A stretch of 8,832 nt of DNA from Candidatus Pacearchaeota archaeon ex4484_71 (GTDB taxonomy: Archaea > Nanobdellota > Nanobdellia > Pacearchaeales > GW2011-AR1), in the NCBI GenBank assembly GCA_002254395.1, contig NJDN01000014.1, positions 1 to 8,832 of the forward strand. The letters run 5' to 3'. Made by a program: the position numbers and the translations under genes. This document shows, piece by piece, positions 1-7,274 of the stretch; the stretch's first letter is position 1, and every line of letters starts with the position of its first letter. The notes under the pieces are model-generated. The model ran no database searches, had not been told where the DNA came from, and saw nothing but the letters and a program-made list of their open reading frames with translations.

Positions 1-68
1 ATATTTCTATGTAAACTATTCCAGGGTAAGTAAAATGATAATTTCCGCGTTATTTAGAAATTTAAGAA
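1..68. other. Leader / end of upstream region before uL3
   Basis: These 68 bases precede the first recognisable gene. Reading from base 1 gives ten open codons and then TAA at 31-33, so this could be the tail of an upstream gene, but ten residues are too few to identify it. The heptamer TAAAATG at 31-37 is the same as many gene junctions further down the cluster. No Shine-Dalgarno sequence precedes uL3, and I see no convincing BRE/TATA box at the expected distance. The AT-rich stretch at 50-66 is too close to the start codon to be a box A for this gene. The cluster promoter is therefore probably further upstream or not recognisable. Confidence 0.4.
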
Positions 69-1018
<950 letters not shown>

Positions 1019-1022
<4 letters not shown>

Positions 1023-1831
1023 AAACAAAAATCTACACAGTAGACGGAAAGAAAGGAAAGGATTTGACTTTGTCAAAAGATTTTTCCACTCCTGTTAGGG
1101 AAGATATTGTCCTGAAAATAATTGAATCAAAAAAAACAGAGCAACCATACTCTCCCAGCCCTGTAGCAGGAAACCAATATTCTGCTTCTGGTAAGCTTGT
1201 GCATCGAAGACACGTTTGGAAAAGCCAATATGGTAGAGGGATGTCAAGGATTCCTAGAAAAAAGATGTCTAGAAGAGGTACACAATTTAATTGGGTGGGG
1301 GCAACTGTTCCAAACACTAGAGGTGGAAGAAGAGCTCACCCTCCAAGAGTAGAATCAAGAATATCGACAATAAGAATAAACAAAAAAGAAATGAAGATTG
1401 GGTTTTGGTCTGCAATATCTGCTACAATAAACGAAAAATATCTGAAGAGAAGATATTCGAGTCTTGAAGGCAAGAAAATAGAAAATCCTCCTTTTATCGT
1501 CGAGTCAAAAATTTTGGATTTAAAAACAAGAAAAATGAAAGAGAGCATCGAAAAAATAATTGGAAAGGAACTTTTTAGTATAGCCTTGCAAACAAAAAGA
1601 ATAAGAAAAGGAATAGGAAAGATGAGGGGAAGAAAGTATAAGAAAAGTGCAGGTCTATTGTTTGTTGTTGGAAATGATGAAAAATTAAAGACAAAACTAT
1701 TTGATGTAAAGAAAGTAAACCAGTTAAGTATTTTAGATTTGACTAAAGGGGCGCTTGGAAGATTAACAGTATACACAGAAAATGCCATCAAAGATATTGA
1801 GACACATTTTAGAGGAGGAAACAAAAAATGA
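1019..1831 (+). CDS. rpl4: Large subunit ribosomal protein uL4 (L4P/L4e)
   Basis: This 270-residue protein is a 50S component whose extended loop lines the peptide exit tunnel in known ribosomes. The loop region at about residues 45-110 is visible and contains HRRHVWKSQYGRGMSRIPRK and GGRRAHPP (102-109), both typical of archaeal/eukaryotic uL4. The C-terminal half has KRIRKGIGKMRGRKYKKSAG, also typical. Length fits the archaeal family (about 255-270). ATG 1019 overlaps the uL3 stop by four bases. An in-frame TGA lies just upstream at 1001-1003, so no earlier start is possible. A GGAG sequence lies about 20 nt upstream, too far for a normal ribosome binding site, so coupling to uL3 is likely. 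Confidence 0.97.
1812..1818 (+). promoter_or_regulatory. Shine-Dalgarno sequence for uL23
   Basis: GAGGAGG lies inside the last codons of uL4, nine bases before ATG 1828. It supports that start and fits an ATGA-overlap junction. Confidence 0.75.
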
Positions 1832-2064
1832 GACCCTTAGCAACTGAGAAAGCAGTAATGATGATCGAGAAAGATAACACATTGACCTTTGAAACTTCGA
1901 TGAATAAGACAAAAAAAGAGATAAAGGATGAATTAACAGATTTGCTTAAAATAAAAATAGACAAAATAAGAACCTTGAATAGGGGAAACAAAAAATATGT
2001 TTATGTTAAATTAAAAGGAAGCACGCTAGCGATAGATGTTGCTACGAAACTAGGGTTAATGTAA
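1828..2064 (+). CDS. rpl23: Large subunit ribosomal protein uL23 (L23P)
   Basis: This 78-residue protein matches the short archaeal uL23 (about 80-86 residues). In known ribosomes it sits at the exit of the peptide tunnel, where it docks SRP and other targeting factors. The N-terminus shows PLATEKAVMMIEKDNTLTF, the family's TEK signature followed by a beta strand. The later part has KIDKIRTLN and KKYVYVKLK, matching the conserved VNT/KKAYV-type strands. The start is set by a strong Shine-Dalgarno sequence and a four-base overlap with uL4. The stop is one base before the uL2 start (TAAAATG at 2062-2068). Confidence 0.95.
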   Translation: MRPLATEKAVMMIEKDNTLTFETSMNKTKKEIKDELTDLLKIKIDKIRTLNRGNKKYVYVKLKGSTLAIDVATKLGLM

Positions 2065-2065
2065 A

Positions 2066-2764
2066 ATGGGTAAAAGAATAATTGTTCAAGCTAGAGGAAA
2101 GGGAAGCTCAACATACAGAGTTAGTAGAAAGGCATTTAGATACAAAATTCAATTCCCTCCAAGATTAAACGGAACTGGAAAAGTAATAAAGCTTGTTAAT
2201 TCTGCCGCACATACTTGTCCTTTAGCAAAGATAAAATCAGACCAGGGTATTTTTTACATCCCGGCATCAAATCTAATGTTTGAAGGCCAAGAGATAGAAC
2301 TCGGAGGAAAAGAAATAAAAAACGGAAATATAGTTAAATTGAAGGACATACCTGTTAAGACAAGCGTATATTGTATTGAATCGGTTCCTGGCGATGGAGG
2401 AAAATTCATAAAGTCTGGGGGAAACAGTGCAATAGTTACAAAAGTTGTTGGTGGAAAAGTCTTTTTAACACTCCCTTCAAAAAAAGAAAAAAAGTTTAAT
2501 GGGGATTGCAGAGCAATAATTGGAGTTATCGCGGGAGAAGGAAGATTAGACAAACCTGTGTTAAAGGCGGGAAAAAAATTCCACATAAAAAAGTCAAAAA
2601 GTAAATTATGGCCAAGGACCTCCGCAGTGAAGATGAACGCAATTGATCACCCTTTCGGTTCGGGAAGATCTAAAAACCCTAAGAGCAAGATTGCAAAAAG
2701 AAATGCTCCTCCAGGCAGGAGAGTTGGATTAATAAGGCCGAGAAGAACAGGAAAGAGAAAATAA
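2066..2764 (+). CDS. rpl2: Large subunit ribosomal protein uL2 (L2P/L8e)
   Basis: This 232-residue protein is a 50S component needed in the family for subunit association and for the peptidyl transferase region. It begins GKRIIVQARGKGS, as archaeal uL2 does. PGDGGKF is at 108-114, CRAIIGVIAGEGR at 148-160 and the C-terminal NAIDHPFGSGR at 191-201, including the near-invariant His195. APPGRRVGLIRPRRTG closes the protein. Length is close to the archaeal norm (about 235-240). The usual His-rich segment just after DHPFG (typically GGGxHQH) is replaced by SGRSKNPKS. The start follows the uL23 stop by one base with no clear Shine-Dalgarno sequence. Confidence 0.97.
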   Translation: MGKRIIVQARGKGSSTYRVSRKAFRYKIQFPPRLNGTGKVIKLVNSAAHTCPLAKIKSDQGIFYIPASNLMFEGQEIELGGKEIKNGNIVKLKDIPVKTSVYCIESVPGDGGKFIKSGGNSAIVTKVVGGKVFLTLPSKKEKKFNGDCRAIIGVIAGEGRLDKPVLKAGKKFHIKKSKSKLWPRTSAVKMNAIDHPFGSGRSKNPKSKIAKRNAPPGRRVGLIRPRRTGKRK

Positions 2765-2765
2765 A

Positions 2766-3161
2766 ATGGAAATGAGAAAAAAGGAATTCACTTATCGAGG
2801 AAAAACTCTTGAAGAGTTGAAGAATTTGGACGTAAGAGAATTTGCAAAACTCTTAAGATCGAGGCAAAGAAGGACAGTGTTGAGACAATTCCAAGAAGTT
2901 GAAAATTTCGTAAAGAAAGCTAAGAAGAATCAAGAAAAAAACAAAAAAATCAGAACTCACGACAGATACCTGATCATAGTCCCAGAACTTGTTGGAATGA
3001 AAATCCAAGTATATAATGGTAGCCAATTCATTCCCTTCGAAGTTACGGGAGAAATGCTTGGGCACAGGCTCGGAGAATTTGCACCAACGAGAGCTAGGAT
3101 AAAACACACTAAAGCAGGTGTTGGAGCTACAAAAGGAACTAAACACAAATCTAAGAAATAA
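2766..3161 (+). CDS. rps19: Small subunit ribosomal protein uS19 (S19P/S15e)
   Basis: This 131-residue protein is a 30S head protein that contacts uS13 and the A-site tRNA region in the family. It begins with the archaeal EFTYRGKTLEELKNL (7-21), followed by LLRSRQRRT. The core has KIRTHDRYLIIVPELVGM (61-78), VYNGSQF and GHRLGEFAPTR (99-109), and it ends with GVGATKGTK, all typical of archaeal/eukaryotic uS19. Length fits the archaeal family (about 130-150). The junction with uL2 is TAAAATG. A second Met is at codon 3, but the first ATG sits at the coupled position and is preferred. Confidence 0.96.
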   Translation: MEMRKKEFTYRGKTLEELKNLDVREFAKLLRSRQRRTVLRQFQEVENFVKKAKKNQEKNKKIRTHDRYLIIVPELVGMKIQVYNGSQFIPFEVTGEMLGHRLGEFAPTRARIKHTKAGVGATKGTKHKSKK

Positions 3162-3163
3162 AA

Positions 3164-3805
3164 ATGACTAACACAGAAAAACCATCAACAAAAGCGGAAC
3201 AGAAAAAGAAGGGAGTTGTGAAAACTCCTAAAACAAAAGAAAAAATTCCGCAGCTAAAGAATGCCCCAAAGAAAGATAAAAAAGAAAATAATGAAAAAAG
3301 TCAGACTCCAACAGAAAAAGCTCCTGAAAAAGTAGATAAAAAGGATACTGAAAAAAAAGAAAAGAAAAAAGAAGTCAAGATAAAAAAAGAATTTGCAGTA
3401 ACAAATGCAAAAGACATTCCAATCTCTACCAAACAAGCAGTGGCAATTTGTAAATTTATTGTGGGAAAACCAATCCAAAAGGCAATAAATGAATTAGAAG
3501 AAGTTACAAAGTTGAAAATTGCAATACCTATGAAAGGGGAAATCCCCCATAGAAAAGGAAAGATAATGTCTGGAAGATTCCCTTTAAGAGCCTCAAAGCA
3601 GTTTATAAAAATACTAAAAGAACTACAAGGAAATTCAAACCAAAACAATGTTGATGAACCTATCATAAAAGAAGCTATAGCTAATAAAGCTCAAAGACCG
3701 TATGGAAGATTTGGAAGTCACAAGAAAAAAAGAAGTCACATAAAAATAATTGTGTTTGAAAAAAGTAGTTTAAAGAAGAAAAAGACAAAGGAGAAGAAAA
3801 AATAA
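3164..3805 (+). CDS. rpl22: Large subunit ribosomal protein uL22 with long Lys-rich N-terminal tail
   Basis: This 213-residue protein is longer than the usual archaeal uL22 (about 150-157). In known ribosomes uL22 sits near the tunnel exit and sends a hairpin into the tunnel. The uL22 core begins at about residue 80: PISTKQAVAICKFIVGKP (86-103) matches the first helix, IPHRKGKIMSGRFPLRASK (127-145) the loop and following helix, and RPYGRFG (178-184) with SHIKIIVFEK (191-200) the last strands. Residues 1-75 are a low-complexity tail rich in Lys, Glu, Thr and Pro with no globular pattern, and the C-terminus is a further Lys-rich tail. The stop of uS19 is two bases upstream, and I see no Shine-Dalgarno sequence. 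Core identity is sure; the function of the tail is unknown. Confidence 0.94.
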   Translation: MTNTEKPSTKAEQKKKGVVKTPKTKEKIPQLKNAPKKDKKENNEKSQTPTEKAPEKVDKKDTEKKEKKKEVKIKKEFAVTNAKDIPISTKQAVAICKFIVGKPIQKAINELEEVTKLKIAIPMKGEIPHRKGKIMSGRFPLRASKQFIKILKELQGNSNQNNVDEPIIKEAIANKAQRPYGRFGSHKKKRSHIKIIVFEKSSLKKKKTKEKKK

Positions 3806-3806
3806 A

Positions 3807-4475
3807 ATGGAAGAAAAAAACACAGTAAAATTCAAGAAAGACGAATTTGCGGTAAGGGAAAAGATAAAGAAAGAAATTGGAAAAGGAAAGGTAAGTGAAG
3901 TGAGAATAGAATACACTCCTGTTGGAGAAAAAATAATTATTTCAACACATAAGCCCGGATTGGTAATTGGTAGGGGAGGAGCAAAGATTGATGAATTAAC
4001 AAGAATGCTCAAATTTAAATTTAAATTGGAAAACCCTCATATTGAAATAGACGAAATAACAGTGCCTGAATTGGATGCCCAACTTGTTGCAGACGATATT
4101 GCACTGGGTCTTGAGAGATTTGGGCCCTTAAAATTTAAGGTTATTGCGTATAGATCTCTTCAAAGAATAATGAGAGCAGGAGCAATGGGGGCGGAAATAA
4201 GATTGAGTGGAAAATTACCAAGCTCAAGATCTAGATCTTGGAGATTCTCACAAGGGTATCTAAAGAAAACAGGGGATAGTTCAAAGGCCGTCGACAGGGC
4301 CCAAGCAAAAGCTCAAACTAAACCTGGAACAGTAGGTGTAAAAGTAAGCATCCTTAGACCAGATGCAATACTTAAAGACAGAATAAAAATAGATGAAGAG
4401 TTGATAAACAAACTAAAAGAAAATATGGAAGACCTTTCAAAACCAGTTAAAAAAACTAGGAAGAAAAGCAAATGA
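3807..4475 (+). CDS. rps3: Small subunit ribosomal protein uS3 (S3P)
   Basis: This 222-residue protein is a 30S head protein at the mRNA entry channel in the family. It has an N-terminal KH domain with the RNA-binding GxxG loop as GRGG (55-58) inside PGLVIGRGGAKIDEL. The C-terminal domain carries IMRAGAMGAEIRLSGKLPSS and the following basic helix, then GTVGVKVSILRPDA, as in archaeal homologues. Length is normal (about 210-230). The start follows the uL22 stop by one base (TAAAATG). AAGGAG at 3788-3793 lies about 13 nt upstream, slightly far for a ribosome binding site. A Lys-rich C-terminus overlaps the uL29 start as ATGA. Confidence 0.97.
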   Translation: MEEKNTVKFKKDEFAVREKIKKEIGKGKVSEVRIEYTPVGEKIIISTHKPGLVIGRGGAKIDELTRMLKFKFKLENPHIEIDEITVPELDAQLVADDIALGLERFGPLKFKVIAYRSLQRIMRAGAMGAEIRLSGKLPSSRSRSWRFSQGYLKKTGDSSKAVDRAQAKAQTKPGTVGVKVSILRPDAILKDRIKIDEELINKLKENMEDLSKPVKKTRKKSK

Positions 4476-4669
4476 CAAAAATAAAATTTAGAGACATAGA
4501 AGGAATGGGAAAAGAAGAGAGAAACAAAAAATTAAGCGAGCTGAAGCTAGAGCTAATGAAAGCCCAAACAACGTCGGAAAAACAGAACGGAGCAAAAACT
4601 AAACAGATAAAGAAGTTTATCGCAAGAATACTAACAGCAGAAAACAAACCAAAGGAGGCAAAGAAGTAA
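4472..4669 (+). CDS. rpl29: Large subunit ribosomal protein uL29 (L29P)
   Basis: This 65-residue protein has the normal length for archaeal uL29. In known ribosomes it is a two-helix protein beside uL23 at the tunnel exit. The sequence begins with a short KIKFRDIEGM segment, followed by ERNKKLSELKLELMKAQ, the first long helix with its conserved Leu spacing. KTKQIKKFIARILTAEN forms the second helix and contains the I-K/R-x-IARI-T pattern of the family. The position between uS3 and aIF1 is the standard archaeal order. ATG overlaps the uS3 stop by four bases and only a weak AGGAAG precedes it. The stop codon shares its last base with the next ATG (TAATG). Confidence 0.94.
   Translation: MTKIKFRDIEGMGKEERNKKLSELKLELMKAQTTSEKQNGAKTKQIKKFIARILTAENKPKEAKK
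4652..4658 (+). promoter_or_regulatory. Shine-Dalgarno sequence for aIF1
   Basis: AAGGAGG lies inside the end of uL29, ten bases before ATG 4669. It supports that start. Confidence 0.75.
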
Positions 4670-4965
4670 TGGAAATTTGCCCAAAATGCGGATTGCCTGT
4701 TCAAGCATGCGTTTGTGAACAGATTGTAAAAAGTTCACAAAGAATAACGATAGGCAAAGATAAGAAAAGATATGGAAAAATAGTTACAGTGGTGAGCGGC
4801 TTTGATAATGCTGTTAATGTAAAGAAAATAGCAAAAAGCCTTAAAAACGAGCTGGCTTGTGGAGGAACTGCAAAGGATGGAATAATTGAACTTCAAGGAG
4901 ACCACACAAAAAAAATAAAAGAACTCTTGGTAAAACTAGGGTTTGACGAAAACTCAATAGACTAA
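4669..4965 (+). CDS. Translation initiation factor aIF1 (SUI1 family)
   Basis: This 98-residue protein is the archaeal homologue of eIF1, which binds the 30S subunit near the P site and checks start-codon selection. The N-terminus carries Cys4, Cys7, Cys14 and Cys16 (CPKCG then CVC), a likely zinc-binding knuckle seen in many archaeal aIF1 proteins. The SUI1 domain follows: RYGKIVTVVSGFD (34-46), LACGGTAKDGIIELQGDH (62-79) and the helix IKELLVKLGF. CGGT and QGDH are the family hallmarks. Archaeal clusters commonly place aIF1 between uL29 and rnp1/uS17; here uS17 follows directly with one spacer base. The identity is secure. Confidence 0.95.
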   Translation: MEICPKCGLPVQACVCEQIVKSSQRITIGKDKKRYGKIVTVVSGFDNAVNVKKIAKSLKNELACGGTAKDGIIELQGDHTKKIKELLVKLGFDENSID

Positions 4966-4966
4966 A

Positions 4967-5314
4967 ATGAAAAACAAAAAGACAGAAAATAAGAAAGTTA
5001 AGGAAGAAACCTCTTGCAAGGATAGAGATTGCCCATTCCATGGAAATCTCAAGCTAAGAGGTAAAACTTTCAAAGGAACAGTTGTGAGCAAGCATCCAAA
5101 AAGGGTTGCAATAGAATTTGAAAGAATGGTTTATGTTCGAAAATATGAAAGATATGCTAAAACAAAAACAAAAATTCATGCAAGATTGCCAACATGTATG
5201 GAAAGGGATGTGGAGATTGGAGATTTTGTTAAAATAAGAGAATGTAGGCCTCTAAGTAAAATAATCCATTTCGTAGTTGTTGAAAAATTAAATAACAAGG
5301 AGAAAAAAGAATGA
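4967..5314 (+). CDS. rps17: Small subunit ribosomal protein uS17 (S17P/S11e)
   Basis: This 115-residue protein is a 30S body protein of the OB-fold type that binds 16S rRNA early in assembly. Archaeal signatures are CKDRDCPFHGNLKLRG (17-32), VSKHPKRVAIEFER and YVRKYERY (56-63), then GDFVKIRECRPLSK (85-98) and FVVVEK. Length fits the family (about 105-120). The segment usually read as AHNPPC is HARLPTC here, a modest divergence. The start follows aIF1 at TAAAATG with no Shine-Dalgarno sequence. A Lys-rich N-terminal stretch of about 15 residues precedes the conserved part. The stop overlaps the uL14 start. Confidence 0.96.
   Translation: MKNKKTENKKVKEETSCKDRDCPFHGNLKLRGKTFKGTVVSKHPKRVAIEFERMVYVRKYERYAKTKTKIHARLPTCMERDVEIGDFVKIRECRPLSKIIHFVVVEKLNNKEKKE
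5297..5302 (+). promoter_or_regulatory. Shine-Dalgarno sequence for uL14
   Basis: AAGGAG lies at the end of uS17, eight bases before ATG 5311. It supports that start at an ATGA overlap. Confidence 0.7.
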
Positions 5315-5712
5315 AAGCAATAAGTGCAAGAACAACAGCAGGGCTAAACCTTGGTGCGAAAGTTATTTCCGCAGATAATAGTGGTGCAAAAATAGTTAGG
5401 ATTGTCTCTGTAAAAAAAGGAAAAGGAACAAAAAATCGTCAAGGAAGAGCGAAAGTTGCAGACTGGGTAAAGGTTGCTGTTAAGAAAGGAGTGCCTGACA
5501 TGAAAGGAAAGGTATTCGATGCTGTGGTCGTTAGACAAAAAAAGTCCTGGAGAAGACTTAACGGAGAAAGAGTTGCATTCGAGGACAACGCGGTTGCAAT
5601 CCTAAAAGACGAAAAGGGCAATCCAAAAGGGACTCAAATAAAAGGACCCATTGCGAAGGAGGTTATGGAGCGATGGCCGCAAGTAGCAAAGATTGCTTCA
5701 ATTGTATATTAA
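5311..5712 (+). CDS. rpl14: Large subunit ribosomal protein uL14 (L14P/L23e)
   Basis: This 133-residue protein is a 50S component at the subunit interface. In the family it forms part of bridge B8 with 16S rRNA and is the docking site for the anti-association factor aIF6. The beta-barrel motifs are clear: GLNLGAKVISADNSGAK (11-27), IVSVKKGKGTKNRQGRA, then VFDAVVVRQKKSWRR (68-82), VAFEDNAVAI (88-97) and GTQIKGPIAKE (108-117). The C-terminus ERWPQVAKIASIVY is typical of archaeal uL14. Length is normal (about 130-140). It starts at an ATGA overlap with a good Shine-Dalgarno sequence, and its stop forms a TAAAATG junction with uL24. Confidence 0.97.
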   Translation: MKAISARTTAGLNLGAKVISADNSGAKIVRIVSVKKGKGTKNRQGRAKVADWVKVAVKKGVPDMKGKVFDAVVVRQKKSWRRLNGERVAFEDNAVAILKDEKGNPKGTQIKGPIAKEVMERWPQVAKIASIVY

Positions 5713-5713
5713 A

Positions 5714-6127
5714 ATGAAAAAAGAATTTAGCACACACTGGAAATCAAGTAAACAACCGAGAAAGCAAAGGAAGTACAGAGCGAAAGCACCATTACATATA
5801 AAAAGAAAATTGCTAAACGTAGGGCTCTCGAAAGAATTGAGAAAAAAAGAACAAAAAAGAACGATAGTTATTAGAAAAGGCGACAAAGTAAAGATCACAA
5901 AGGGAAAATACAAAGGAAAAACTGCAAAGGTAGAGGAAGTCAAAATAAATCTTGGAAAAATTTACCTTGAAGGAATGCAAGTTAAAAAACAAGAAGGATC
6001 AAAAGTGAATATTCCATTCCGACCTGCAAATCTCCAGATTATCGAATTAAACACAGATGATAAAAGAAGAATGAAAACAAAACTTAAAAACAGTAAAACT
6101 GAACAAGTGAAGGAGGAAAAGAAATGA
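5714..6127 (+). CDS. rpl24: Large subunit ribosomal protein uL24 (L24P/L26e)
   Basis: This 137-residue protein starts 23S rRNA folding in the family and sits near the tunnel exit. The archaeal N-terminus has FSTHWKSSKQPRKQRKYRAK (5-24) and the HIKRKLLNVGLSKELR segment. A KOW motif at about 54-80 follows (RKGDKVKITKGKYKGKTAKV), and PFRPANLQIIEL closes the domain. An upstream in-frame ATG at 5693 would add seven residues but lies inside uL14. The start at 5714, one base after the uL14 stop, matches the family N-terminus and the usual TAAAATG junction. The C-terminal 25 residues are a charged tail. The stop overlaps the eS4 start. Confidence 0.95.
   Translation: MKKEFSTHWKSSKQPRKQRKYRAKAPLHIKRKLLNVGLSKELRKKEQKRTIVIRKGDKVKITKGKYKGKTAKVEEVKINLGKIYLEGMQVKKQEGSKVNIPFRPANLQIIELNTDDKRRMKTKLKNSKTEQVKEEKK
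6110..6116 (+). promoter_or_regulatory. Shine-Dalgarno sequence for eS4
   Basis: AAGGAGG lies at the end of uL24, seven bases before ATG 6124. It supports that start at an ATGA overlap. Confidence 0.75.
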
Positions 6128-6765
6128 GACACCTAAAAAGACAAAAAGCTCCAAAGAATTGGCCTATAGAAAGGAAGGGTAAGAAATTTGTTGTTAGTGG
6201 TAACGAAAAAGGAATCCCAATATTAATTGCAATAAGAGATGTTTTGAAGATAGCAAAAAACAGAAAAGAAGTAAAAAGAGCAATAGCAAAAAAAGCTATT
6301 TTATTGTCAAACAAAGCTGTTAAAAAGGACAGAGAAATTGCATTCCTCTTGGACACAATTACGATAGTTCCTTCTAAAAAAACGTACAGAGTAATACTTT
6401 CCGAGTCAGGTAAGTTTAATTTGGAAGAAGCAAAAAAATCCGATGAGACAAAAAAGGTTTCTAAAGTAATTGGGAAGAAAATACTAAAAGGCAAAAAAAC
6501 ACAAGCAAATCTTTGGGATGGAAGAAATTTTATATATAATAAAAAATTCAACGTTAATGATTCGGTTGTTATAGATCTCAAAAAGAATTCTATTGAAACT
6601 GTTCTTCCGTTGAAAAAAGATGCAAAAGCCTTGGTTATCGGAGGGAAACACACAGGGAAGGAAGGAAAGATAAAGAACATCAACGACAGTCTCAAGTCTG
6701 TTGAGTTGGATACAAAGAAGGGAACCTATAACGTTTTAATTAAACAAATAATGATTATAGAATAA
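6124..6765 (+). CDS. rps4e: Small subunit ribosomal protein eS4 (S4e)
   Basis: This 213-residue protein belongs to a family found only in archaea and eukaryotes and is a 30S body component. The N-terminus reads RHLKRQKAPKNWPIERKGKK, the eS4 signature. An S4-like RNA-binding region covers about residues 35-95, ending in YRVILSESGKF. The central domain has the TQANLWDGRN motif (126-135), and a KOW-like motif follows at about 168-186 (KALVIGGKHTGKEGKI). Archaeal homologues are usually about 235-245 residues, so this one is short, with the loss spread over loops and the C-terminal end. The start is set by a strong Shine-Dalgarno sequence and the four-base overlap with uL24. Confidence 0.95.
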   Translation: MRHLKRQKAPKNWPIERKGKKFVVSGNEKGIPILIAIRDVLKIAKNRKEVKRAIAKKAILLSNKAVKKDREIAFLLDTITIVPSKKTYRVILSESGKFNLEEAKKSDETKKVSKVIGKKILKGKKTQANLWDGRNFIYNKKFNVNDSVVIDLKKNSIETVLPLKKDAKALVIGGKHTGKEGKIKNINDSLKSVELDTKKGTYNVLIKQIMIIE

Positions 6766-6766
6766 A

Positions 6767-7273
6767 ATGGAAACAAAAAATAACGTAATGAGGGAAGTAA
6801 AAATAGAGAAGTTGGTTTTGAGTGTAGGCGGAACAGGAGAATATCTCGAAAAAGGACACAAACTGTTAAAACTCCTCACAGGAAAAACTCCAAAAAAAAC
6901 AAAGTCGCACAAAAGAATCCCCACATTAGGAGTAAAACCAAACTTGGAGATAGGAACAATGGTCACACTTAGAAGAGATATTGAACCTCTTTTGAAGAGA
7001 TTATTATCTGCTGTCGACAACGTGCTGAAAAAAAAGCAAGTAAGTGAAAATGGTTTTTCCTTTGGAATAAAAGAATATATTGAAATCCCTGGAATTGACT
7101 ACCAAAGAGACATAGGTATAATGGGATTAGATGTAACAATCTCTTTTAAGAGAACAGGAAGAAGAGTGAAGCTGAGAAAAATAAAGAAAGGAAAAATCCC
7201 AAAAAGACAAGTGATTACAAAAGAAGAAATAATTAAATTCATGGAGGATAACTTTCAGGTTATATTCAAATAA
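6767..7273 (+). CDS. rpl5: Large subunit ribosomal protein uL5 (L5P/L11e)
   Basis: This 168-residue protein binds 5S rRNA in the central protuberance of the 50S subunit. The family start MREVKIEKLVLSVGGTGE lies at residues 8-25. Also visible are KTPKKTKSHKRIPTLGVKP (40-58), the region contacting 5S rRNA and tRNA, GFSFGIKEYIEIPGI (96-110) and GIMGLDVTISFKRTG (117-131). Length is normal for archaea (about 165-185). An alternative ATG at 6788 would remove seven residues, but ATG 6767 sits one base after the eS4 stop in the usual TAAAATG junction and is preferred. No Shine-Dalgarno sequence is visible for either. Confidence 0.96.
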   Translation: METKNNVMREVKIEKLVLSVGGTGEYLEKGHKLLKLLTGKTPKKTKSHKRIPTLGVKPNLEIGTMVTLRRDIEPLLKRLLSAVDNVLKKKQVSENGFSFGIKEYIEIPGIDYQRDIGIMGLDVTISFKRTGRRVKLRKIKKGKIPKRQVITKEEIIKFMEDNFQVIFK

Positions 7274-7274
7274 A

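Noticed and set aside
1336..1824. Long minus-strand open frame opposite uL4 (162 codons)
   Set aside because: It is a shadow of uL4. The hydrophobic, Phe-rich product is an artefact of Lys-rich codons on the other strand.
4010..4026. AT-rich near-palindrome of repeated AAATTT units in uS3
   Set aside because: It is explained by alternating Lys and Phe codons (KFKFKL) and is not placed before any gene start.
5693..5713. Earlier in-frame start for uL24
   Set aside because: It would lie inside uL14 and add residues not seen in the family. The ATG at 5714 sits at a TAAAATG junction and matches the family N-terminus.
6528..6540. TATA-like sequence TTTTATATATAAT inside eS4
   Set aside because: No gene starts at a suitable distance downstream (the next start is about 230 bases away), and the sequence encodes part of eS4.
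6084..6695. Minus-strand open frame of 203 codons opposite uL24/eS4
   Set aside because: It is the longest reverse frame but matches no family I recognise, lies opposite conserved eS4, and has the same artefactual composition as the other reverse frames.
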